From a virus, in IMG/VR virus record IMGVR_UViG_3300037156_000291, positions 1 to 24,356 of that record: a stretch of 24,356 nucleotides of DNA; one strand, given 5' to 3'. The notes under the pieces are model-generated. The model was not told the DNA's origin. It saw only the letters and a list, made by a program, of their open reading frames with translations, and did no database searches. Both the position numbers and the translations under genes were made by a program. Positions 6,773-14,212 of this stretch are shown one piece after another; the first letter of the stretch is position 1, and each line of letters opens with the position of its first letter.

Positions 6773-8446
6773 TCAAACTCCCGCAATCGGCGCGCCGGTC
6801 AGCGCGGCCAGGCGCGCAGCGAAGTTGGCCTGGGCCAGCGACTGGGCCAGCTTCACCGGGTCCTGCTCCTTCAGCAGCCCGGCCAGCCCCGCCTGAAATT
6901 CCTCAGCAGTGGTGCAGCGCTCCAGCAGCGCCATCAGCGGATCGGTCAGCTGACCCACCAGCGGCTGCCAGTCGTCGAGCTGCTCGGCCTGCAGCGTATC
7001 CAGCGCATCGTTCACCGGTGCAGCGGCTTGCGGCAGTTGGGTGGCGACGGCCAGGCCATCGCCCTTGCCAGGCGCAGCACCAGGCACAGCCGGATCGTCT
7101 TCAGCGCCATCCTCGCCGTCCTGGCCCATGCCTGGTGCAGCCGGTGGCGCAGGCGCGTTCAGCACAGGCTCGCCCGGCTCCGGCGCCGGCACGCCCAGCT
7201 TGGCCGCTGCCCAGGCTTCGCCGACCTTCCCGCCCAGCGAGACGAAGGTCTTGATATTGACGAACAGCGCGGTGACATCCTCGCTGTCCGGCTCGCCGAT
7301 CGTGACCTTGGGCAGCGCCACACCCGCGCCAAAATTGTACATGACCACCGGCCGCACCAGATCGCGCGACAGCGTGCTGGCGAGCTGCGCCGCGTCGTCG
7401 TCCTTGATATCCGCGCGGACATGCTCATGCGCGTCCGCCGTGCCGACATAGGCGGCGGTGTCCGACGTGCCGGTCTGGCCCAGCACCAGCTTGGACACCT
7501 GGTCATTCCACCAGTTCAGATTGCCCATGTGCAGCTCGCCGCCCGTCGTCGCGCCCGCATCGATAAACTCGATCGACATATTGGCGGGGATGATCGCAGC
7601 CGCATCGGTCGAGATCGAGCGCACCGCTTTCAGCAGCGTCGCCTTCTCGGCCTTCGATGCCGAATTGTCGTATTTGCCCACGCGCAACGGATGGCCATAG
7701 ACTTCCAGGAACACCGCCCAGCTCTTGACCGTGAAGTTCTGGAACATATACGCCCAGGCCGCCGGCCGGCTCAGCGCGCCCCGGATCGGGATGCCGCTCT
7801 TCGACCGGTGGACGTGCGTGACGTATTTGCCGAAAGCCAGCGGCGTTCCGAAATTGCCGCGCATCGCCTCGGCCGGGTCGATCTGCAACGACGATGACCC
7901 GTCGCCAGGCCCGCCGCGCAGCAGGATCGTGGTGCCATCCACCCGGTCAGGCACGAACCACTGCGGCCGGCGCCACAGCAGCTTGTCAGGCCGCCATTCG
8001 CTCCCCTGCAGATCCCATATGATCTCCGATACCGAATAGCCCTTGCCGGTCGCGTCCAGCACATCGAACAGCGCGCCCTTGACCACCGCGCTCTCCAGCA
8101 CCTCGCGCACCAGGTCGGCCGCGCGCTGGTCGATCGCGCTGGTCGATGCCGCCTCGACCTGAATGGGCAGCGCCGACACCTGCAATTTGCGCGTGGCCAG
8201 CACCGATCGGTAATGCAGGAATTTCTCCTCCATCGACTCGGCCAGGTCGAGCGCCGGGATGACGTCGCCCATCTCGGCGCCCTTCAGGATCATGGCCAGG
8301 CGCTGCGGATCGAGGCCTTCTTCCGGATGGCCCGAGATGATCGTGCGGATGCCCGCGATCGTCGCCGCGCTCTCTTCGTTCTTCAGCACCTCGGGATCAG
8401 GCTTGGTCCAGCCGATCGCCGCCATCGCCCTGTCGAACAGTCCCAT
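6773..8446 (-). CDS. Portal protein (DUF935, Mu gp29/H family)
   Basis: The 557-residue protein fits the DUF935 portal family of Mu-like phages: RLAMILKGAEMGDVIPALDLAESMEEKFLHY near residues 50-80, then ASRPAAW-type SRPAAWAYMFQNF with KSWAVFLEVYGHPLRVGKY. The portal forms the dodecameric ring through which DNA is packaged. A Pro/Gly/Ala/Asp-rich linker at about 425-470 separates the main body from a helical C-terminal region, a feature of many family members. The ATG overlaps the terminase stop (ATGA). An alternative GTG nine bases upstream is less likely. Confidence 0.93.
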   Translation of the reverse strand: MGLFDRAMAAIGWTKPDPEVLKNEESAATIAGIRTIISGHPEEGLDPQRLAMILKGAEMGDVIPALDLAESMEEKFLHYRSVLATRKLQVSALPIQVEAASTSAIDQRAADLVREVLESAVVKGALFDVLDATGKGYSVSEIIWDLQGSEWRPDKLLWRRPQWFVPDRVDGTTILLRGGPGDGSSSLQIDPAEAMRGNFGTPLAFGKYVTHVHRSKSGIPIRGALSRPAAWAYMFQNFTVKSWAVFLEVYGHPLRVGKYDNSASKAEKATLLKAVRSISTDAAAIIPANMSIEFIDAGATTGGELHMGNLNWWNDQVSKLVLGQTGTSDTAAYVGTADAHEHVRADIKDDDAAQLASTLSRDLVRPVVMYNFGAGVALPKVTIGEPDSEDVTALFVNIKTFVSLGGKVGEAWAAAKLGVPAPEPGEPVLNAPAPPAAPGMGQDGEDGAEDDPAVPGAAPGKGDGLAVATQLPQAAAPVNDALDTLQAEQLDDWQPLVGQLTDPLMALLERCTTAEEFQAGLAGLLKEQDPVKLAQSLAQANFAARLAALTGAPIAGV

Positions 8447-10002
8447 CAGTAGCACCCATCTTTGAAACGCAGCTCGCCCGAGCCGCCCGCATCGTCGTCG
8501 TCAAATTCATCGCGCATTTCGGGTGGCAGCGACTTGGCGCTGATGTAGCCGTATTCCAGCACGTCCATGCGGCTTGCGAACACCGCCAGCGCCCCGGCGA
8601 TCGCGCTATCGCCGTGCCGCTTGCCACCATCATTGCCCTTCGTTCTTTCGGGAACGCGGGCGACGCCCTTGACCATGACAATGATGCGGTGGTCAGCGAG
8701 GACATTGGCGTCCTCGGGGATGATGATCATCTGATCTTCAAACGCCGCCTTGTAGCGCGGCATATTGTCGCGATACCATTCCACGGTGGGCATCACCATG
8801 GCGATGCGGTTTGCGCCCCAATGCTGCATCGCCCGCTCAGCCTGGTACTGGCCATTGCCCCGCGCATCGAGCGCGCCTGCCTGAAGCCGGGGCAGCCGGT
8901 CGCCTACGTAATAGAGGATCTGTTCCTGCTGACGGAACGGCACGTTGCGCATCTCGACCACGAAGGGGGTGCGCATCCGCAAATTTTTCTGGATCAGCAG
9001 TGGCCAGATCACCGAAAGGTCACCTGTCCTGCCAAAGTCCTGCCCGAATACGGAGCGCAATTCGGGATCAATAACCCTGAGCAGCGGCAGCAACACCCGC
9101 TCGCACCAGTCTGCGCATTCCGCATCGCGAATATGATCAGATAGCTGGGCAAAGCTGCTGTCGCATTTGTAGAGCACGACCGGAATACCCGGCTCCATGC
9201 ACTTCTCCAGGATCGCCAGGGGCAGGTAAGTACCCGAGCCCTCGCTGGGTATGCAGCCCAGCTCTTCATCGGCGCCGTCCCCGTAAAAGGCGATGATCGA
9301 CGCGCGCCAGGCCTTCTCCTTGGCGGGCGTCCAGGTCTCGCCCTTGGTGAAACAGATCCGCTTGTACAGCCCATCCGCCAGCGCATCGTCAAAGGTACAG
9401 CGCAGCAGCTTGTATGGCTTGCGCCCGGCGCGAATGTCGTTGACCAGCGTGTTGAACGGATTGGCATCGCCATTGTGGGTGGAGATCACGACGACCCGGC
9501 CACCCCAGATCAGCAGCGCGAACGCCGCCGTCAGCAGCTCTTCCAGCTCATCGTGGAACGCCGCTTCGTCGATGATGACCATTCCTTGCATACCGCGCAA
9601 AGAACGCGGCATCGATGGCAGCGCCAGCACCTTGAAGCCGCTGGCGAATTCCACCCGGAACGCCTTGATCTGCTTGTCGGGATGCTCCGGATCGGTGAAG
9701 AACGTCTCTTCCACCGCGACCGCACCTGGTGCCAGCTGCTTCGACCAGTCCGCGACATAGTCGATGAACTCGCGGGCCATCTCCAGATTGTAGCCGACAT
9801 AGAACACGTCCATGCCACCGGCTGCCTTGTCGGCCGCAGCGGTCAATCCGGCCTCGGCCGCAATCGCCCAGGAATAGCCCGTGCGCCGGCTCTTCTCGAC
9901 CACCGTCACCGCCTCGCAGGACACGGTCGACATGAGCAGCTGCTGGTATTTCAGGAAGACATCGAGCGCGGGTTGCGGTGGCGCCTTTTTGGCGGCCGCC
10001 AT
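8446..10002 (-). CDS. Terminase large subunit (Mu gp28-like)
   Basis: The 518-residue protein shows an ATPase part with a Walker A-like EKSRRTGYSW at 36-45 and Walker B MVIIDEAAFH at 141-150 (D145, E146). A motif III-like VVISTHNGDANP follows at 171-182. The nuclease half opens with FGQDFGRTGDLSVIW (D322), the RNase H-like acidic strand seen in terminases. It packages DNA by the headful mechanism from the Mu-type end. The start ATG overlaps the small terminase stop as TAATG, and its own stop overlaps the portal start. Confidence 0.95.
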   Translation of the reverse strand: MAAAKKAPPQPALDVFLKYQQLLMSTVSCEAVTVVEKSRRTGYSWAIAAEAGLTAAADKAAGGMDVFYVGYNLEMAREFIDYVADWSKQLAPGAVAVEETFFTDPEHPDKQIKAFRVEFASGFKVLALPSMPRSLRGMQGMVIIDEAAFHDELEELLTAAFALLIWGGRVVVISTHNGDANPFNTLVNDIRAGRKPYKLLRCTFDDALADGLYKRICFTKGETWTPAKEKAWRASIIAFYGDGADEELGCIPSEGSGTYLPLAILEKCMEPGIPVVLYKCDSSFAQLSDHIRDAECADWCERVLLPLLRVIDPELRSVFGQDFGRTGDLSVIWPLLIQKNLRMRTPFVVEMRNVPFRQQEQILYYVGDRLPRLQAGALDARGNGQYQAERAMQHWGANRIAMVMPTVEWYRDNMPRYKAAFEDQMIIIPEDANVLADHRIIVMVKGVARVPERTKGNDGGKRHGDSAIAGALAVFASRMDVLEYGYISAKSLPPEMRDEFDDDDAGGSGELRFKDGCY

Positions 10003-10565
10003 TACACGGCTTCCTTGCCGAAGATGCTGGCTTTCAGCTTGGCGATCAGCTCGGCCGAAAGGCCTGCCTGCTTCGCCACTTTCTCTACTGCTAGGGCATT
10101 GGCAGCCTTAACCTTGTCGCGCTCTCGCTTCTTGATCAACTCAACGTCGAGATTGATCTTTTCCGACGCGGCCAATTTGTGGATTGAGTTTGTGAGCCAA
10201 TTTGCTTCCTTGAAATCGACCTCGGTGCGGCCCCCTTCCTCGGTGAACATCAGCCTGGTCACCACACCGTGGGCCATCGCCAAATTTGCCCGAGAAAGGC
10301 GATCGTCGGTTTCCTCGCCAAATCGCTCGACGACCGCCCTGCTGATCGCTTCCGAACGGCGAACTTCATCAAGGATTGCAGCTTGCTGTTTGGCCCAGCG
10401 ACCCAGCCCTGAGCGCGAAGGCATCTCGGCCTCGGGCAAGTCCAACTCGTGCAGCTTGGCCATGATCTGTGAATAGGTGCGGTCGCTTTTCAGCAGCTGC
10501 GCGATCAGATCGCGGACTTCCTGTGGAAGCGAGTCGACCTTGCTGTGGCTCCTGGCTCTGGCCAT
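10002..10565 (-). CDS. DUF3486 protein (Mu gp27-like, small terminase candidate)
   Basis: The 187-residue protein opens with SKVDSLPQEVRDLIAQLL, the recognisable DUF3486 start. A helix-turn-helix-like part follows (TYSQIMAKLHEL..PSRSGLGRWAKQ), then a long helical region ending in a Lys/Ala-rich tail. In Mu the equivalent gene lies just before the large terminase and is the probable DNA-recognition small subunit. ATG 10565 is chosen over an upstream TTG because the family usually starts two to eight residues before KVDSLP, and because GGGGGAA lies upstream. Confidence 0.88.
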   Translation of the reverse strand: MARARSHSKVDSLPQEVRDLIAQLLKSDRTYSQIMAKLHELDLPEAEMPSRSGLGRWAKQQAAILDEVRRSEAISRAVVERFGEETDDRLSRANLAMAHGVVTRLMFTEEGGRTEVDFKEANWLTNSIHKLAASEKINLDVELIKKRERDKVKAANALAVEKVAKQAGLSAELIAKLKASIFGKEAV

Positions 10566-10569
10566 CGCC

Positions 10570-10875
10570 CTATTCCCCCGAGGGGCGGGCAACGCCGGTC
10601 AGCCATTCCTCGCCCGATGCCACGCGCTCGCCCTTGGCAGTCAAGGTCACTTCGGACACATGGCTGCCCAGCTCTTCGACGCGCACCGCGCCGCGCATCG
10701 CCAGCCACGCCAGATCATCGGCGATCAGCGCGCGGTCGATGTACTTGTGCCCCCAGGCGCGCACGGCGCTTTCCAGCGACGATGAATTGAGCGCACCCCG
10801 ATAATCGGCCAGCAGCCGCAGGATCACCAGGCGCCGGTCCTCATCGATCTTCTGCTGGACGACGGGGTTACTCAT
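10570..10875 (-). CDS. Mu gp26-like winged-helix protein (VpaChn25_0724-type)
   Basis: The 101-residue protein has RRLVILRLLADYRGALNSSSLESAVRAWG followed by IADDLAWLAMRGAVRVEE and VTLTAKGERVASG. This is the pattern of a small winged-helix protein common between DUF2730 and DUF3486 genes in Mu-like phages. The final TAKGExVA segment is the wing region. Its role in the virion or in packaging is not known. Its ATG overlaps the upstream DUF2730 stop (ATGA), and four bases separate its stop from the next start. Confidence 0.8.
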   Translation of the reverse strand: MSNPVVQQKIDEDRRLVILRLLADYRGALNSSSLESAVRAWGHKYIDRALIADDLAWLAMRGAVRVEELGSHVSEVTLTAKGERVASGEEWLTGVARPSGE

Positions 10876-11321
10876 GATCGGGTCCTTGTTGGGTTGGCCC
10901 GGCCTTCGGCCATATGGCCTTCGACCATGCCCATGGTCAGCCGCTCGATCGGGCGCAGCGCCACTTCCAGCGCCTTCACATCGCCGCGCAGGGCCGCGAT
11001 ATCGACATGCACCCGCTCCATGCGATCAGCGGCGGCATGCGCCTGGTCGGCGGCTTTCGTGGCTTGCTCGGCGGCGGTCTGGACCATGCGGATGGCGCCA
11101 GCGATTTCGGTGAACCGGTTCTCGCCTGCTGCCAGGCGCTTCTCCAGCTCATGATGCTCGACCCCATGATCCTTGAAATAGGCCAGCAGATCATCGCGCG
11201 TCGCAAAGGTGCGGCGGAACAGCAGGACGGCCATTCCCCCGACCATGCCGCAGATCCCGCCAATAACTTCCAGCGCTTGTAGAAAAACATGCGCCCAGGC
11301 GGCGGCGGCTCCGTCACTCAT
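10872..11321 (-). CDS. DUF2730 family membrane-anchored coiled-coil protein (Mu gp25-like)
   Basis: The 149-residue protein has one membrane segment at about residues 14-36 (FLQALEVIGGICGMVGGMAV) followed by a long coiled coil. The coil includes EHHELEKRLAAGENRFTEI and an Ala-rich AAEQATKAADQAHAAADRM stretch, and the protein ends RPIERLTMGMVEGH. This matches DUF2730/gp25, found just before gp26 in Mu. The family is sometimes suggested to act in lysis or in the cell envelope; no activity can be read from the sequence. It ends with an ATGA overlap into the gp26-like gene. Confidence 0.85.
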   Translation of the reverse strand: MSDGAAAAWAHVFLQALEVIGGICGMVGGMAVLLFRRTFATRDDLLAYFKDHGVEHHELEKRLAAGENRFTEIAGAIRMVQTAAEQATKAADQAHAAADRMERVHVDIAALRGDVKALEVALRPIERLTMGMVEGHMAEGRANPTRTRS

Positions 11322-11335
11322 GGGAAGGATCGTCC

Positions 11336-11620
11336 TTACGTGGTGCTGGTGGCGATCTTCGCCTCGATGTCGGTATCCAGCTGCGCCAGCGCGGCATGGG
11401 CATCGGTCTCGTCAATCTGCAGCTGCGCGGCCGTCGCCGGGGTGCCGCTGCTGATCTGGTTCCACAGCGCAACAGCGGTCGGTTCAAGCGCGGCGACGCC
11501 GGTCAGCACCTTGCTGAGCACGGCGATGGTCGCACCGGCCGCAGGATTGGCGATATCGATGATGGGTGAGAGGACGCCAACAGCGGCGTTCACATCGGCA
11601 ACGATGGTATCTACGCTCAT
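11336..11620 (-). CDS. Small helical protein of unknown function
   Basis: The 94-residue product begins MSVDTIVADVNAAVGVLSPI and is rich in Ala, Val, Thr and Asp with no Cys. It has a mildly hydrophobic helix at about residues 20-45 and ends in IEAKIATSTT. I do not recognise a family. ATG 11620 is chosen because AGGGAG lies six bases upstream; a longer frame runs into the lipoprotein gene. It sits between the lipoprotein and DUF2730 genes in the lysis part of the late operon, so it may work with the envelope proteins around it. Confidence 0.7.
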   Translation of the reverse strand: MSVDTIVADVNAAVGVLSPIIDIANPAAGATIAVLSKVLTGVAALEPTAVALWNQISSGTPATAAQLQIDETDAHAALAQLDTDIEAKIATSTT

Positions 11621-11630
11621 CACGATCTCC

Positions 11631-12020
11631 CTAATTGCTCGCGGCGGACGAAGCTGCCGCAGGGGCAGATGCGCCGGACGTGGCAAGCGTGGCCTGGAAC
11701 GCCTGGAAGGCGCCCAGCGCCGCGTTCAAGGCGGTGAAGTCCAGGCTCTGACCATTGCTGGCAGCCGTTTCGAGTGGCGCCAGCGCAGCGCTAACCGCGT
11801 TGGACAGCGCCAGGCCTTTCAGCAGATTGGCTTTCGAGATGGCGACCGTGTTGACGATCGTATCCGCGCCGTTCGCCACCAGCTTGGTGGCCTTTTCGGC
11901 ATCGTCGAGCGTGGTCACCTGGGCAGGCGTACTGCTGGCCAGGTTGGTCGACAAAGTGGCGCAGGCCGTCACTGACATCACCAGGCAGGTAAGGGCGGCG
12001 CAAAGTAAATTCTTCTTCAC
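11631..12020 (-). CDS. Small lipoprotein in the lysis cassette
   Basis: The 129-residue protein has a lipoprotein signal: MKKN, a hydrophobic stretch, then the lipobox VTAC with the acylated Cys at residue 20. The mature part is helical and Ala/Ser/Thr-rich, with a tail APAAASSAASN. Thr after Ala-Cys-Ala suggests outer-membrane sorting rather than retention. The start is GTG 12020 with AGGAG six to seven bases upstream. It could be an outer-membrane spanin subunit, but it is larger than usual Rz1 proteins and not Pro-rich. An exclusion or envelope role is the alternative. Confidence 0.75.
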   Translation of the reverse strand: MKKNLLCAALTCLVMSVTACATLSTNLASSTPAQVTTLDDAEKATKLVANGADTIVNTVAISKANLLKGLALSNAVSAALAPLETAASNGQSLDFTALNAALGAFQAFQATLATSGASAPAAASSAASN

Positions 12021-12041
12021 GAAGGTCTCCTGAGATTGAGG

Positions 12042-12066
12042 GCAGCCCGATCAGGCCGCGGGCTGC
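12042..12066 (-). terminator. Hairpin across a stop codon in the lysis cassette
   Basis: GCAGCCCG (12042-12049) pairs with CGGGCTGC (12059-12066) over a nine-base loop that contains the stop codon of the Pro/Ala-rich gene. No U-run follows on the minus strand, so it is more likely to slow ribosomes or protect an mRNA end than to terminate transcription. The next gene (lipoprotein) starts 22 bases beyond the stem. Confidence 0.4.
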
Positions 12067-12554
12067 ACCGGGGGCACAGCGACGACGGCGTCCGGATCGA
12101 CAGGCGGGACCGCAGCGGGCGCAGTCTCGGCAACCGGGGCAGCATCGCCCTGGGGTGCATCCGACGGCGCCTCGGCAGGCGGCGGCGGTGCCAAGTCCTG
12201 GGCGGTACCGCCTGCGCCGGCAGCTGCGGTCGCGTCGGGCTGCACAGGTGGCAGCGGCGGCGCAACGATCTGGGCCGCATCGGCCAGCGGTACCTTCGAA
12301 TACGGCGCGATGGCATAGTCGCCATCACGCGGCACCATCACCAAATCATAGACCACGCCAGGCTTCAGGAAATCGAACGCATCGGGATTGGTGATGGTGA
12401 ACTCGAAACCAGCCGAGGCCGTGTACTTCGAAAAGCTGTAGTTCGGACTGGCCGGATCGTTCGAATGCACCGGCTCAAGCCGCGCGCGAACACTGTCCAC
12501 CGCCAGGGTGATGGTACTGGCGGCAAGGCGAAAGGATAGGGCAGCAAGGGTCAT
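12051..12554 (-). CDS. Unknown protein with long Pro/Ala-rich C-terminal tail
   Basis: The 167-residue protein has a folded-looking N-terminal part (about residues 1-88) with beta-type segments. These include ASAGFEFTITNPDAFDFLKPG and VVYDLVMVPRDGDYAIAPYS. The tail from about 92 on is Pro/Ala/Val/Asp-rich without Lys or Arg. I do not recognise a family. The sheet-like part ending in a YDLVM strand could be a small virion or envelope domain on a flexible arm. It lies 24 bases after the putative holin gene and 30 bases before the lipoprotein gene, so it is expressed with lysis genes. Confidence 0.7.
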   Translation of the reverse strand: MTLAALSFRLAASTITLAVDSVRARLEPVHSNDPASPNYSFSKYTASAGFEFTITNPDAFDFLKPGVVYDLVMVPRDGDYAIAPYSKVPLADAAQIVAPPLPPVQPDATAAAGAGGTAQDLAPPPPAEAPSDAPQGDAAPVAETAPAAVPPVDPDAVVAVPPVQPAA

Positions 12555-12578
12555 ATCGTCAGTTTCCTTCGGATGAAA

Positions 12579-13121
12579 TCAGAGGCCGGAGAATGGTGCG
12601 ATCGTCGCCGCCGCCGGCACAGGGGCAGCCACAGATTCAGGCGCAGCCGCAGCCACCGGGGCAGCAACCGGCTGCACGGGCGGCGTTGGCGCGGGTGCAG
12701 GCGTTGGCGCAGGCGCCGCCACCGCAACCGGCGCGGGCGCCACCACAGCCGGTACGACCACTGTAGCATTGCTGGTCGCCGCCGCCTGGATGGCCGCGGC
12801 AATCAGGTCGAATTTGTCGGAGATGTTGCCCGTCGCCGCAGCCAGCACCGGCGTCATGCTGACATGGCTCAGCACCGTCTGCAGATCGCTGCGGATCGCC
12901 GCCATGTCGGTATCGCTCAGCAGCGCTGAAGCAGTCGCGGACAACATCGCCGGATTGCCCACCGGCGTGGTGGTGATCTGGCGCAGCAAGATCGCGCCGA
13001 TTCCCCAGGTGGCGACGAACACATCGACCCAGTTGTTGGCGGCGATGGGGCTGACCTTCCACCCGATCATGCCCGCCATGGTCATGAGAGCGGAAAAGAT
13101 GATGGTACGATAACCCTTCAT
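12579..13121 (-). CDS. Putative holin-like membrane protein with Ala/Pro tail
   Basis: The 180-residue protein starts MKGYRTIIFSALMTMAGMIGW, which gives a first membrane segment at about 6-22. A second follows at about 31-46 (WVDVFVATWGIGAILLRQ), then TTTPVG. This pair resembles small two-helix phage proteins found beside endolysins, which makes a holin the best guess. Residues 60-115 are helical, and the rest is an unusual Ala/Pro/Val tail with APTPAPAPTPP. AGGA lies eight bases upstream of the ATG. It follows the lysozyme gene by 13 bases. The long low-complexity tail is not typical of holins. Confidence 0.65.
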   Translation of the reverse strand: MKGYRTIIFSALMTMAGMIGWKVSPIAANNWVDVFVATWGIGAILLRQITTTPVGNPAMLSATASALLSDTDMAAIRSDLQTVLSHVSMTPVLAAATGNISDKFDLIAAAIQAAATSNATVVVPAVVAPAPVAVAAPAPTPAPAPTPPVQPVAAPVAAAAPESVAAPVPAAATIAPFSGL

Positions 13122-13134
13122 TTGGGCAGTCCTT

Positions 13135-13695
13135 TCAAGCGTTGGCGCGGGCTATCCAGCCCTTCAGGAAGGTTTGGGAGGCGGGGCGCGCTTCGACGAT
13201 GCGCTCGTAATTCACGACCAGGGCGCGCTTGAGCCAGATCAGCAGGCGCACCGGATCGACCTTGTTGATGAGCGCGACGGTAGACGCGCCGATCGGGCCC
13301 GGCACCGCGCTACGCTGGCCATTGGCGACCAGCGCATTGCCGCAGATCCGGCCCATGCCCGTGGGGCCCAGATTGATCGACTCATCCAGCAGCTTGGCGG
13401 CGACCTTGGCGTCCAGCACCTGGTCCAGGCATTGCGGCAGCCAGACGAATTCGCGGTAGAACGCCACCGCGAACGGGCGGCTCATCTTGCGGATATCGTT
13501 CACATCGATGTGGCCATCATGGTCGACATCGAGGTCGAGGCCATCATGGACCAGCCCATAGCGATGCGCGAAGTCCTGCAGCGTCACCAGCGTGATGCCG
13601 AAATTGGTGGCGCCGCCCGGATCGCGCGGATCGTCGACATAGCCACCTTCGTGGCTGAGCGCGAAATCGATAGCTGCGGAGTAATTGTCGCCCAA
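13135..13695 (-). CDS. GH108 endolysin (lysozyme) with Ca-binding-type loop
   Basis: The 186-residue protein is a glycoside hydrolase family 108 muramidase. It has HEGGYVDDPRDPGGATNFGIT at residues 15-35, with E16 as the expected catalytic acid. An EF-hand-like loop at 56-67 (DVDHDGHIDVND) lies between the two halves. WLPQ, LLDESINLGPTG and a C-terminal peptidoglycan-binding-type helical region follow. The start is TTG 13695 with AGGGG about seven bases upstream, an unusual start that would lower expression. It is the first gene after the Plys-like element. It degrades peptidoglycan at the end of infection, helped by the membrane protein that follows. Confidence 0.93.
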   Translation of the reverse strand: MGDNYSAAIDFALSHEGGYVDDPRDPGGATNFGITLVTLQDFAHRYGLVHDGLDLDVDHDGHIDVNDIRKMSRPFAVAFYREFVWLPQCLDQVLDAKVAAKLLDESINLGPTGMGRICGNALVANGQRSAVPGPIGASTVALINKVDPVRLLIWLKRALVVNYERIVEARPASQTFLKGWIARANA

Positions 13696-13723
13696 GGCCA
13701 GGCCCCTGATGTGGTGGTCTGGC

Positions 13724-13749
13724 GCACCCTAGATGGGGCGATAGGGTGC
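13724..13749 (-). other. Leader stem-loop between Plys-like element and lysozyme
   Basis: GCACCCTA (13724-13731) pairs perfectly with TAGGGTGC (13742-13749) around a 10-base loop. It abuts the late-promoter-like repeat on its downstream side. A comparable stem with an AGGGTG/CACCCT core lies downstream of the PI-like element. No U-run follows, so a terminator for the Mor gene is not the best reading. Confidence 0.5.
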
Positions 13750-13784
13750 TGTATGGCTGAAAGGCTTCAGGTCAGAACGGCTAA
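13749..13784 (-). promoter_or_regulatory. Putative activator-dependent late promoter element (Plys-like)
   Basis: This is the second copy of the 36-base element described at 4475-4510. It begins five bases beyond the end of the Mor-like gene and lies 54 bases upstream of the lysozyme start. Mu places its C-dependent Plys in the same position. The dyad CTGAA-N4-TTCAG is kept exactly, while the four spacer bases differ by one. On the minus strand a CATACAG segment shared with the other copy follows the dyad. No good -35 hexamer is visible, as expected when an activator recruits polymerase. Confidence 0.65.
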
Positions 13785-13789
13785 TCTTT

Positions 13790-14212
13790 TCAGAATGGAA
13801 GGCTCATCTGGCGCGGGTCCGGCGTGGCGCGATCCTCGGCCAGGACGTAATAGACATTGCGCTCGGTCATGCCCAGCATCAGCGCGACATCGGCAATCTT
13901 GATGCCTTCCGCGCGCAGGCGCAAGACCCGGATGTGGCGGCGCATTTCGAGGGTGCGGCCCATGCGCGGAATGTCGATCCGCAGCAAGCCATCCCGCGCC
14001 GCACGATCAAAGATCGCACCGATGACATGACCGCCGACGACATCCAGCAGCGGACATTTGCGCCGCGATTTCGGACCCAACGAAATCCGCGTGCCGCCCA
14101 GCGTGGACACGATCTTGAGCATGATATCCTCGCCCACCGTCTCGATCAGCATGACCAGCGGCGCGGGCAGATAGCCGAACCGATCGCGATAGGAGGGATC
14201 GGCCTCAGCCAT
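13790..14212 (-). CDS. Mor/C-family late transcription activator
   Basis: The 140-residue protein fits the Mor transcription activator family: a helical dimerisation part (LVMLIETVGEDIMLKIVSTLGG), then RISLGPKSRRK and a C-terminal helix-turn-helix at about 95-125 (RAEGIKIADVALMLGMTERNVYYVL). Mor and C bind dyads as dimers and recruit RNA polymerase to middle and late promoters. Only one family member is seen here, so it probably drives late genes directly. ATG 14212 is used; a GTG nine bases upstream is possible, and neither has a good ribosome binding site. Its start overlaps the end of the Gp16-like gene. Confidence 0.92.
   Translation of the reverse strand: MAEADPSYRDRFGYLPAPLVMLIETVGEDIMLKIVSTLGGTRISLGPKSRRKCPLLDVVGGHVIGAIFDRAARDGLLRIDIPRMGRTLEMRRHIRVLRLRAEGIKIADVALMLGMTERNVYYVLAEDRATPDPRQMSLPF

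Noticed and set aside
9475-10476. 333-codon plus-strand open frame
   Set aside because: It is antisense to the terminase genes; its product is not protein-like and crosses the gene boundary.
13724-13749. Stem beside the lysozyme promoter as terminator of the Mor gene
   Set aside because: No U-run follows, and a similar stem occurs at the other promoter copy, where no gene ends close by.
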